From the NCBI RefSeq assembly GCF_002876705.1, contig NZ_MDAG01000027.1:62001-126000 (forward strand): 64,000 nt of DNA, written 5' to 3'. Shown here in pieces: positions 45,416 to 53,222 of the stretch (the first letter of the stretch is position 1; the number at the start of each line of letters is the position of its first letter). The notes below the pieces were generated by a model. The model ran no database searches. It saw nothing but the letters and a program-made list of their open reading frames with translations, and was not told the origin of the DNA. The translations under genes were made by a program, and so were the position numbers. Origin of the DNA: Enterovibrio norvegicus_B (GTDB taxonomy: Bacteria > Pseudomonadota > Gammaproteobacteria > Enterobacterales > Vibrionaceae).

Positions 45416-45862
45416 ATGGAACTTAAAGACGTACTTAAGTTGGACTGCACCAAAAGTGCAGTCCTTTGTTCAAGTAAGAAACGTGCACTTGAATTGATCA
45501 GCGAGTTGGCCGGCAACCAATTAGACCAAAACCCGCAAAAACTGTTCGAGTGCATCCTAAGCAGGGAAAAGCTAGGGAGTACGGGCATAGGGAATGGAAT
45601 CGCCATTCCCCATGGCCGTATATTCAATAGTGACCAAGCTGTCGGCGTGTTTATTCAGTGTGCAGAGCCTATCGAGTTCGACGCCATTGATAACCAACCT
45701 GTTGACCTCTTGTTCGCACTGCTCGTTCCGGATGAACAATGCAAAGAGCACCTCAAAACGCTGTCTTTGATTGCGCAGAAGCTTGGCGACAAGCAACTGT
45801 GTAAACGCATGCGTAATGCCAGCTCTGACCAAGAACTTTACGACATCATTACTGGTGAATAG
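45416..45862 (+). CDS. ptsN: Nitrogen regulatory PTS protein IIA-Ntr
   Basis: EIIA of the nitrogen PTS, which receives phosphate from NPr and regulates potassium uptake and stress responses rather than sugar transport. 148 residues. The phosphorylated histidine is His66 in NGIAIPHGRI. Starts two bases after hpf. Confidence 0.97.
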   Translation: MELKDVLKLDCTKSAVLCSSKKRALELISELAGNQLDQNPQKLFECILSREKLGSTGIGNGIAIPHGRIFNSDQAVGVFIQCAEPIEFDAIDNQPVDLLFALLVPDEQCKEHLKTLSLIAQKLGDKQLCKRMRNASSDQELYDIITGE

Positions 45863-45883
45863 CGAGACAGGGATCCCAGCACC

Positions 45884-46735
45884 ATGCAGTTGAAAATCGT
45901 AAGTGGCCGTTCAGGCTCGGGAAAGTCTGTCGCACTTCGCGTACTTGAAGACTTAGGCTATTACTGTGTAGACAACCTTCCCGTGAATCTACTCCCACAG
46001 TTCGTGAATGCACAAACGGATGATAGCTCCAACATCGCCGTGAGTATTGATATTCGCAACATGCCTACTGACCCTGATGAAATCGCCCAAACACTGGCAA
46101 AGCTTCCTGCTGACCTTGATGTTGATATCTTTTTCTTAGATGCAGACGACAAGGAACTTGTTAAGCGCTTTAGCGAAACACGTCGCCTACACCCGCTGAG
46201 CAGAGATAACTTATCGCTCGAACAAGCCATCGAAAAAGAAAAGCTTCTACTAACACCACTTAAAGAACGCGCAGATAAAGTGATCAACACGTCAAAGCAT
46301 TCTGTGCATGACTTGAGCGAAGCTGTACGTTCCTTGGTATTAGGGAGAACCAGTCGCGATTTGGTGATGGTGTTTGAATCCTTCGGGTTTAAACATGGAC
46401 TCCCATCTGATGCTGACTACGTTTTCGATGTGCGTTTTCTACCCAACCCTCACTGGGAGCCATCGTTAAGGCCACTAACCGGTCTTGATGAACCCGTAAA
46501 AATGTTCCTCGCTGCCGAGCAAGACGTCGCGATGCTCATTGCCCAAATCAAAAGTTTCCTCGAATCTTGGCTGCCAGCCTTAGAAAAAAACAACCGCAGT
46601 TACCTGACCGTGGCCATTGGCTGTACAGGTGGACAACACCGCTCTGTGTATATCGCACAGTTCTTGGCGGACTACTTCAAGGCAAATGGACAGCAAGTGC
46701 AAATCAGACACAGAACACTTGAGGGGAAAGTATGA
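45884..46735 (+). CDS. rapZ: RNase adapter protein RapZ
   Basis: Nucleotide-binding adaptor that senses glucosamine-6-phosphate and directs RNase E to the GlmZ small RNA, tuning cell-wall precursor supply. 283 residues. Walker A SGRSGSGKS at residues 7-15, then YYCVDNLPVNLLP, and the C-terminal GCTGGQHRSVYIAQFL. Its end overlaps npr by four bases. Confidence 0.97.
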   Translation: MQLKIVSGRSGSGKSVALRVLEDLGYYCVDNLPVNLLPQFVNAQTDDSSNIAVSIDIRNMPTDPDEIAQTLAKLPADLDVDIFFLDADDKELVKRFSETRRLHPLSRDNLSLEQAIEKEKLLLTPLKERADKVINTSKHSVHDLSEAVRSLVLGRTSRDLVMVFESFGFKHGLPSDADYVFDVRFLPNPHWEPSLRPLTGLDEPVKMFLAAEQDVAMLIAQIKSFLESWLPALEKNNRSYLTVAIGCTGGQHRSVYIAQFLADYFKANGQQVQIRHRTLEGKV

Positions 46736-47007
46736 CGCAGTGCAGTAAGGAAGTGTTGATCCGAAATCGCCTTGGCCTACATGCACGTGCAGCGGTGAAA
46801 CTCGTGGAACTGGCGCAAAGTTTCGATGCAGAAGTCACCATATCCAAAGCAGAACAGGCAGTTACCGCAGACAGCGTGATGGCGATTTTGTTGCTTGATT
46901 CCAGCCAAGGTGAACAAATCACGGTATCGGCACTCGGCCCTGAGGCACAAAAAGCACTTGGCGCAGTGACGGCCTTGATTGAAGCAGGTTTTGACGAGGA
47001 AAACTAA
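46732..47007 (+). CDS. ptsO: Phosphocarrier protein NPr
   Basis: HPr-like phosphocarrier of the nitrogen PTS (also called npr), transferring phosphate from EI-Ntr to EIIA-Ntr. 91 residues. Active His17 in RLGLHARAAVKLVE and regulatory-site region ADSVMAILLLDSSQG. Overlaps rapZ by ATGA; last gene of the rpoN block. Confidence 0.97.
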   Translation: MTQCSKEVLIRNRLGLHARAAVKLVELAQSFDAEVTISKAEQAVTADSVMAILLLDSSQGEQITVSALGPEAQKALGAVTALIEAGFDEEN

Positions 47008-47133
47008 CCTCGTCCTATTCCCTCAACACCAACCCACTCGCTCTCATTTCAACACAGATTTGGCAAAGACAGTCTTACGAGATTACGTTAATATTCATGT
47101 CATTGCGCCAACCGCCGTAAACCGGACAATTCC

Positions 47134-48501
47134 ATGGCAGAGAATTACGAAGTAGAACAGTCTAATCAAACGCATCAAACGTTGCAGGAAGTTAGCCGTG
47201 CACTAGACAACGGTATGTTTGTCCATGTCCGACGTATGCTCGAAGACATGGAGCCGGAAGACATTGCACACCTGCTCGAAGCGTCTCCTCCAAAGAGCCG
47301 TCTGGTTCTCTGGCAATTAACCGATCCCGAAGAACAAGGTGAAATCCTCGAAGAGCTTTCGGAAGATGTCAAAGATGGCATCATGGTGCGCATGCAGCCA
47401 GAGCAATTGGCCGCCGCAACCGAAGGCATGGACACCGATGACGTCGCTTACCTGCTTCGAAGCCTTCCAAACCACGTGTCTCAAGACGTTCTTGCGCAGA
47501 TGGATACGCAAGATCGTGATCGTGTAGAACAAGCGCTCGCGTACCCTGAAGACACCGCCGGCGGTATGATGAATACCGACGTGGTAACCATCCGTTCAGA
47601 CGTTACCGTCGACGTGGTACTGCGTTACCTGCGTATGAGAGGCGAACTGCCTGAAGCAACCGATGCCTTGTATGTGGTTGACGAGAATAGCCGCCTAATA
47701 GGCTCTCTGCCAATCACGACGCTGCTAACGACACAACCCGACACCGAAGTACTCGATATCATGGAAGACTCGGATGAAGCCATCCCTGTCGACATGGACG
47801 ATGGCGAAATCGCGAGCTTGTTCGAACGCCGTAACTGGGTATCCGCACCGGTTGTTGATGAGCAACACCAGCTCGTCGGTCGTATCACCATCGATGACGT
47901 CGTTGATATCATCCGTGAAGATGCTGAACACTCCATGATGAGCATGGCGGGTTTGGACGATGAAGAAGACACTTTTGCGCCGGTTTTAAAATCAGCGCGT
48001 AGCCGCAGTATTTGGCTGGGAGCCAACGTCCTTGCCGCATTGGCTGCTGCATCTGTCTCCAACCTGTTTGAAAACACCCTTGAACAAATGGCCGCCATTG
48101 CGGTTCTGATGACCATCGTCCCTTCTATGGGTGGCGTTGCGGGTAACCAAACCGTCGCGCTGGTTATTCGTGGTTTGGCGGTTGGTCACATCGGTGATTC
48201 CAATACCCGCTGGCTATTAACCAAAGAAGCGTTAGTGGGTCTGCTCAATGGCGTTATTTGGGCATGTATCATTGGTGGTGTTGTCGTGCTTTGGAAAGGC
48301 AACTGGATACTCGGAGGCATCATCGCCGCCGCCATGATGGCAAACCTTATCATTGCAGGTGTCGCGGGTGTTACCGTGCCCATCATGCTCAAAAAGATGA
48401 AAATCGACCCCGCACTCGCAGGCGGTATGGCATTGACCACCATCACCGACATGGTCGGCCTCTCGGTCTTCCTCGGCCTCGCCACTCTCTTCCTCGTATA
48501 A
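47134..48501 (+). CDS. mgtE: Magnesium transporter MgtE
   Basis: Dimeric magnesium channel gated by cytoplasmic magnesium. 455 residues: helical N-domain (about 20-135), two CBS motifs (about 140-260, with HQLVGRITIDDVVDIIRED), a plug helix, and five C-terminal membrane helices with VPSMGGVAGNQTVALVIRG in the pore region. No M-box riboswitch was seen in the 126-base upstream gap. Separate from the npr operon. Confidence 0.96.
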   Translation: MAENYEVEQSNQTHQTLQEVSRALDNGMFVHVRRMLEDMEPEDIAHLLEASPPKSRLVLWQLTDPEEQGEILEELSEDVKDGIMVRMQPEQLAAATEGMDTDDVAYLLRSLPNHVSQDVLAQMDTQDRDRVEQALAYPEDTAGGMMNTDVVTIRSDVTVDVVLRYLRMRGELPEATDALYVVDENSRLIGSLPITTLLTTQPDTEVLDIMEDSDEAIPVDMDDGEIASLFERRNWVSAPVVDEQHQLVGRITIDDVVDIIREDAEHSMMSMAGLDDEEDTFAPVLKSARSRSIWLGANVLAALAAASVSNLFENTLEQMAAIAVLMTIVPSMGGVAGNQTVALVIRGLAVGHIGDSNTRWLLTKEALVGLLNGVIWACIIGGVVVLWKGNWILGGIIAAAMMANLIIAGVAGVTVPIMLKKMKIDPALAGGMALTTITDMVGLSVFLGLATLFLV

Positions 48502-48504
48502 ACG

Positions 48505-48534
48505 AAAAAAGGCTTTCAAATGAAAGCCTTTTTT
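48505..48534. terminator. mgtE terminator (bidirectional)
   Basis: AAAAAAGGCTTTCA-AA-TGAAAGCCTTTTTT immediately after the mgtE stop; symmetric A/T runs allow use from both sides. Confidence 0.9.
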
Positions 48535-48540
48535 ACACTA

Positions 48541-48668
48541 CGATTCTAAATAGCTAAGTCATTCGTTCTCTGACAAGGCTGCAAGCCTTCGAATCTCCGG
48601 GAGCTTAGTTCACTAAGTGACTGGAGTGAGGAGGCGAAGCGAACGCGGTCAGAGGGCGAAGGACGACG
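48541..48668. repeat. ERIC (enterobacterial repetitive intergenic consensus) element
   Basis: 128 bases filling the gap between the mgtE terminator and the stop codon of tldE. The centre matches the ERIC consensus: GAATCTCCGGGAGCTTAG, then TTCA, then CTAAGTGACTGGAGTGAG (ERIC: GAATCCCCAGGAGCTTA ... AAGTGACTGGGGTGAG). The left end GATTCTAAATAG matches the ERIC terminus. Internal hairpins include CTTAG/CTAAG and AAGGCT/AGCCTT (48575-48589). Length equals the canonical 127-bp unit within a base. ERICs are non-coding, spread by unknown means, and fold in mRNA. Confidence 0.85.
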
Positions 48669-50009
48669 CTATTCGCCGCCGATTTTCATCGATTCGATTA
48701 ATATCGACCCCGTCTGAATCTGACTTCGCAGCTCAGTATCTGACCCTACCGCAACGATCTGCTTGTACATGTCAGCCAGGTTACCGGCGATGGTAATCTC
48801 CGTCACTGGGTATTGGATTTCACCGTTTTCAACCCAGAAACCTGCTGCGCCACGAGAGTAATCTCCCGTCACGATGTTCACGCCTTGACCCATGAGCTCT
48901 GTCACCAACAGGCCTGTGCCAAGCTCTTTCAGCATTTGCTCGAAGTTTTGACCGGTGTTGCCCACAAACCAATTGTGGATCCCCCCCGCATGACCCGTTG
49001 GCTGCATACCCAATTTACGGGCTGCATAGCTGGTCGCAAGGTAAGTTTGTAGTTCACCATTTTTGATGATGTCGAGATCACGGGTAAACATGCCTTCGCT
49101 ATCAAACGGCGCACTCGCCATGCCTTTTAGGATATGTGGGCGTTCATACACTTCAAACCATTCAGGCAAGATTTGATGACCCAGCTTATCCAATAGGAAA
49201 GACGATTTACGGTACAAGCTCGAGCCGCTAATCCCCATAACAAGGTGGCCAAGCAAGCCCGTGGCAACATCTGCCGCGAACATCACAGGTGCGTGGCAAG
49301 TCGCAACGCGACGCGGTTCCATACGAGAAATGGTGCGCTCTGCCGCTTCAATACCCACTCTTTCAGGGGTCCAAAGGTCAAGTTTGTCGCGCGCAGAGGT
49401 ATAGCTATAATCGCGCTCCATCCCTTTGCTGTCTTCGGCAATCACACTGCAGCTGATGCTATGACGGCTCGACGCATAGCTGCCTAGCATGCCATGGCTG
49501 TTACCGTATACACGCACACCATAGTGGCTGTCGTAGCTTGCACCATCACTGAATTTGATGCGTTTGTCGTGATCCAAAGCTGCACGCTCGGCGGCGATCG
49601 CTTTCTCTGCCGCATGATCAGGCTCTGGCTCATCAGGGTAGAACAAATCAAGATCAGGATAGTCATACGCCATCAACTCAGCAGGCGCTGGGCCAGAAAA
49701 AGGATCTTCGGACGTGTAGTTAGCAATATCCAATGCAGCCGCAACAGTTTGCGCGATCGCTTCTTCTGACAGATCAGAGGTTGAAGCGCTGCCTTTACGT
49801 TGACCGCGATACACAGTAATACCCAACGCACCATCGCTATTGAACTCAACGCTTTCCACTTCGCACATGCGTGTTGCCACACTGATACCCGTGGTTTTCG
49901 TGATCGCCACTTCAGCAGCATCTGCTTTCTTACCTGCTAGCTCCAATGCGCGACTCACTGCAGCTTCAAGTTCTGTGCGTTGCTGAGCAACCTGTTGTTT
50001 CACGTCCAT
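48669..50009 (-). CDS. pmbA: Metalloprotease TldE (PmbA)
   Basis: Non-catalytic-site partner of TldD in a heterodimeric zinc protease that degrades unfolded peptides and matures peptides such as microcin B17 and CcdA. 446 residues (E. coli 450). The U62 family N-domain and the C-terminal QGVNIVTGDYSRGAAGFWVENG are visible; it lacks the HExxxH found in TldD. Its partner tldD lies 0.9 kb away on the same strand, across darP. The stop codon abuts the ERIC element. Confidence 0.96.
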   Translation of the reverse strand: MDVKQQVAQQRTELEAAVSRALELAGKKADAAEVAITKTTGISVATRMCEVESVEFNSDGALGITVYRGQRKGSASTSDLSEEAIAQTVAAALDIANYTSEDPFSGPAPAELMAYDYPDLDLFYPDEPEPDHAAEKAIAAERAALDHDKRIKFSDGASYDSHYGVRVYGNSHGMLGSYASSRHSISCSVIAEDSKGMERDYSYTSARDKLDLWTPERVGIEAAERTISRMEPRRVATCHAPVMFAADVATGLLGHLVMGISGSSLYRKSSFLLDKLGHQILPEWFEVYERPHILKGMASAPFDSEGMFTRDLDIIKNGELQTYLATSYAARKLGMQPTGHAGGIHNWFVGNTGQNFEQMLKELGTGLLVTELMGQGVNIVTGDYSRGAAGFWVENGEIQYPVTEITIAGNLADMYKQIVAVGSDTELRSQIQTGSILIESMKIGGE

Positions 50010-50142
50010 AAAGTCTTAGATAAATGTATGTTGTTTGTAAGCATACCACTCGTAGCGAAGACAATGCTTAAAAAACACCAGCAAAATTCGACATTCTTGA
50101 TAAGATACGCTGATCAAGTAAGTGACAACCTCGGGAAAGATT

Positions 50143-50670
50143 ATGGGCCGTAAAAATAAACGTGAGCCTTGGGAAGAGGAAGAAGAAATCATCTGGGTAA
50201 GTCGTTCCGAGATGAAACGCGATATGGAAGCGCTACAAGCACTCGGCACTAAGCTGATTGAACTTAAACCTTCTGTATTGGAAAAATTCCCTCTGACAGA
50301 AGATCTTCGCATTGCGATCTCAGATGCGCAGCGTTTTGAAAAAGAAGCGCGTCGCCGTCAACTTCAGTTGATTGGTAAGCTCATGCGTCATGTTGATGCA
50401 GAAGCCATCCAAGCAGCGTTGGACAAGCTGAACAATAAACACGGTCAGCAATCCATCGAACTACTGAAATTGGAAAAGCAACGCGATCGCCTGATCGTGG
50501 AAGGTGACAAGATGATCAACGAGATCGTCGACAAGCACCCTGCAGCTGATCGCCAAAAGCTACGCCAACTTGTTCGCCAAGCGAAGAAAGATCAAGAAAG
50601 CAATAAGCCGTCTAAAGCCGCTAAAGAACTGTTCCAGATTCTAAAAGCGCTAAAAGCAGAAGACGAGTAA
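50143..50670 (+). CDS. darP: Ribosome biogenesis factor DarP (YjgA)
   Basis: 50S-associated assembly factor of the DUF615 family. 175 residues from ATG 50143; a longer GTG frame starts at 50122, but homologues start MGRKNKREPWEEEEE-like and GGGAAAG lies just upstream of the ATG. Highly helical and charged throughout. Divergent from tldE, an arrangement shared with E. coli. Confidence 0.95.
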   Translation: MGRKNKREPWEEEEEIIWVSRSEMKRDMEALQALGTKLIELKPSVLEKFPLTEDLRIAISDAQRFEKEARRRQLQLIGKLMRHVDAEAIQAALDKLNNKHGQQSIELLKLEKQRDRLIVEGDKMINEIVDKHPAADRQKLRQLVRQAKKDQESNKPSKAAKELFQILKALKAEDE

Positions 50671-50695
50671 TTCGACGCTTGCTGTCAGAAACGTA

Positions 50696-50723
50696 AAAAG
50701 CCAGACCTCGGTCTGGCTTTTTT
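50696..50723. terminator. darP terminator (bidirectional)
   Basis: AAAAAGCCAGACC-TC-GGTCTGGCTTTTTT just after the darP stop; symmetric, so it may also stop transcripts coming leftward from tldD. Confidence 0.88.
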
Positions 50724-50730
50724 GTGTTTA

Positions 50731-50770
50731 GTACTAGGTACTAGGTACTAGGTACTAGGTACTAGGTACT
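50731..50770. repeat. Tandem heptanucleotide repeat (GTACTAG)5
   Basis: Five perfect GTACTAG units plus a partial GTACT, directly after the darP terminator and about 100 bases before the end of tldD. Two CCTAGG hexamers (50830-50835, 50846-50851) lie further right and look like degenerate relatives. Not part of any gene. Confidence 0.95.
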
Positions 50771-50868
50771 GCAACGATTCTTTGAAGACTGGAAGCACTG
50801 TCAATCTTTTGCTTTGGCCCTTCCCAGCACCTAGGACCTTCTCTTCCTAGGCTCTCTGCTCTATCTTC

Positions 50869-52314
50869 TTATTCCGTTCCACCCACCGTCATCGCATCCA
50901 GCTTCAACGTTGGCTGACCAACACCGACGGCAACACTTTGTCCGGCTTTACCACACACACCCACACCACGGTCTAAAGCAAGGTCATTACCTACCATCGA
51001 CACTTGTTGCATGGCTTCAATGCCACTACCGATCAAGGTTGCGCCTTTCACTGGCGTGGTTACTTTGCCGTTTTCAATCAAGTACGCTTCACTGGTTGAG
51101 AACACAAACTTACCAGACGTAATATCAACCTGACCGCCACCAAAGTTAGGGGCATACAGGCCATATTCCACGCTGCTAATGATATCTTCCGGCGTGCTTT
51201 CACCTGCCAGCATGTAGGTATTGGTCATACGTGGCATTGGCAGGTGCGCGTAAGATTCACGACGACCATTGCCCGTAGGTGCAACGCCCATCAGGTGCGC
51301 GTTGTGCTTGTCCTGCATGTAGCCTTTCAAGATGCCATTCTCAATCAAGGTATTGTATTGACCAGGTACGCCTTCATCGTCGATGTTCAGCGAGCCACGG
51401 CGATCTTGAAGTGTTCCGTCGTCCACAATGGTACAAAGCGGTGACGTGACTTGCTGGCCGATTTGACCAGAGAACACAGACGATTCTTTACGGTTAAAAT
51501 CACCTTCCAACCCGTGGCCGACCGCTTCGTGCAACAATACGCCCGGCCAACCGGCACCCAACACCACAGGCATGGTGCCTGCAGGCGCACCTTTGGCGTG
51601 AAGGTTCACAAGTGCTTGACGCACTGCTTCATCGGCATAGTTTAAGGCAACGGTTTTTCCATCTTCTTCGGTCAGAAAATATTGGTAACCGAATCGGCCA
51701 CCACCACCTGCCGAACCACGTTCACGACGGCCATCTTTTTCAACCAACACGCTCACAGACAAACGCACCAAAGGACGCGTATCGGCTGCATATGTACCGT
51801 CTGTTGCAGCAATAAGCACTTGCTCGTACACGCCACTGATACTGACAGACACTTCCTGAATAAGTGGCTCTTTCGCGCGAATGTACACATCCACTTCTTT
51901 CAGCAAAGCAATTTTGTCTTCTTTGCTCATGCTTTGCAGTGGATCCATCGCTTGGTAGATGGTTGGATATTGACGAGTAGCAAAAGCAGACACTTGAAGC
52001 TTACCGCCTTTGTCTGCAATACCGCGTGCCGCTGTGGCACTTTGCATCAACGCATCCGCATTGATCTGGTCAGAATAAGCGAAACCGGTTTTCTCACCAC
52101 AAATAGCACGAACACCCACACCACGGTCGATGTTGAAGGAACCGTCTTTAATGATGCTGTCTTCAAGCACCAGTGATTCATGCCAGCATGATTGGAAGTA
52201 AACATCACCGTAGTCGATGTTTCTTGCTGCCAAGTGATCAAGTGTTTGGCTGAGTTGACTCTTGCTCATACCCGAGAGGTGAAGCATCGTTTCTTCGACG
52301 TGTTCGAGGCTCAT
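50869..52314 (-). CDS. tldD: Metalloprotease TldD
   Basis: Catalytic subunit of the TldD/TldE zinc protease. 481 residues, the E. coli length. Zinc site HEAVGHGLEGDF (HExxxH) in the C-terminal half, and N-terminal DYGDVYFQSCWHESLVLEDS. It follows the nitrilase-family gene with an 89-base gap containing a strong palindrome. Confidence 0.98.
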   Translation of the reverse strand: MSLEHVEETMLHLSGMSKSQLSQTLDHLAARNIDYGDVYFQSCWHESLVLEDSIIKDGSFNIDRGVGVRAICGEKTGFAYSDQINADALMQSATAARGIADKGGKLQVSAFATRQYPTIYQAMDPLQSMSKEDKIALLKEVDVYIRAKEPLIQEVSVSISGVYEQVLIAATDGTYAADTRPLVRLSVSVLVEKDGRRERGSAGGGGRFGYQYFLTEEDGKTVALNYADEAVRQALVNLHAKGAPAGTMPVVLGAGWPGVLLHEAVGHGLEGDFNRKESSVFSGQIGQQVTSPLCTIVDDGTLQDRRGSLNIDDEGVPGQYNTLIENGILKGYMQDKHNAHLMGVAPTGNGRRESYAHLPMPRMTNTYMLAGESTPEDIISSVEYGLYAPNFGGGQVDITSGKFVFSTSEAYLIENGKVTTPVKGATLIGSGIEAMQQVSMVGNDLALDRGVGVCGKAGQSVAVGVGQPTLKLDAMTVGGTE

Positions 52315-52350
52315 TGTGTAATTGCTCTTTTAGCGCTGAAAATGACAAAC

Positions 52351-52382
52351 GTCCCGCGGCAACAGGCCTGTCACCGCGGGAC
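52351..52382 (-). other. Nested intergenic palindrome between nitrilase gene and tldD
   Basis: Perfect 9-bp stem GTCCCGCGG/CCGCGGGAC (52351-52359, 52374-52382) whose loop is itself the palindrome ACAGGCCTGT flanked by TG. Transcribed leftward it would form a stable hairpin 37 bases before the tldD start region; no T run follows, so it is more likely an mRNA-stability or attenuation element than a simple terminator. Confidence 0.6.
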
Positions 52383-52403
52383 TTATAATAAAATGAGACT
52401 GCG

Positions 52404-53222
52404 CTATTTCAACGCGCATTGCAACCGAGCGTGCTGTAATACCGGCATTTTGGTTCGGATCGCACTGTTGGTTGCCAAATCAATATCAGCCCAAGCGCTG
52501 CCGATTTGTTCTTGCAGTTCACTGGCCACTTGCCCCCATGGATCGACAATCATCGAATGCCCATAGGTTTCTCGGCCACCTTCATGAGATCCACATTGTG
52601 CCGCAGCCAATACCCAGCACTGGGTTTCAATGGCTCGTGCTCGCAGTAACACTTCCCAATGCGCACGACCTGTGACTTTGGTGAATGCCGCAGGCACAAC
52701 AATGATGTCAGCACCACGTTGACGCAACGCCGCGTATAAATGCGGGAAACGAATGTCATAACAAATCGACAGACCCAATGTTCCAAATGGCGTTTCCACC
52801 AGCGCAAGGTTATCACCGGCACGGAAGGTGTCAGATTCTCGGTAACTGCGGTGGTTATCAGCGATATCCACATCAAACATGTGCAGTTTTTCATAAGACG
52901 CACGCAAATTACCTGCTGCATCATAGACAAGCAATGTCGTGCTCAAAGTACCGTCGTGATTACTGATAGGAAACGATCCGACCACGAGCCAAATCCCCAA
53001 CTCAAAGGCGAGTTGAGAAAGACGTTTTTGCAAAGGCCCATGCCCTAGCTCTTCCGCATACTTCTCGTAATCTTCTTTCTTACCGAACACAATCGCGTTT
53101 TCTGGTGTAAGAACCAGTCGTGCGCCTTGCGCGCGCAAATGCCTTAGCTGACCTTCAAGAACATCCATATTGTCATCAGCATTCGCACCCGAATTCATCT
53201 GTACTACGCCAAATTTGGTCAT
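52404..53222 (-). CDS. Carbon-nitrogen hydrolase, Nit-type (probable deaminated glutathione amidase)
   Basis: Nitrilase-superfamily amidase of 272 residues. Catalytic triad Glu41 (LTPENAIVF), Lys112 (ASYEKLHMFD) and Cys154 (LSICYDIRFP). These motifs place it in the Nit1/NitFhit branch, whose members hydrolyse deaminated glutathione as metabolite repair; the substrate here is inference from family. It sits between yhdP (zero spacing: its start touches the yhdP stop) and tldD, so it is in the same transcript as the envelope genes. Confidence 0.9.
   Translation of the reverse strand: MTKFGVVQMNSGANADDNMDVLEGQLRHLRAQGARLVLTPENAIVFGKKEDYEKYAEELGHGPLQKRLSQLAFELGIWLVVGSFPISNHDGTLSTTLLVYDAAGNLRASYEKLHMFDVDIADNHRSYRESDTFRAGDNLALVETPFGTLGLSICYDIRFPHLYAALRQRGADIIVVPAAFTKVTGRAHWEVLLRARAIETQCWVLAAAQCGSHEGGRETYGHSMIVDPWGQVASELQEQIGSAWADIDLATNSAIRTKMPVLQHARLQCALK

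Noticed and set aside
47008..47133. Possible magnesium riboswitch before mgtE
   Set aside because: Only 126 bases, with no stem arrangement that I could match to the M-box.
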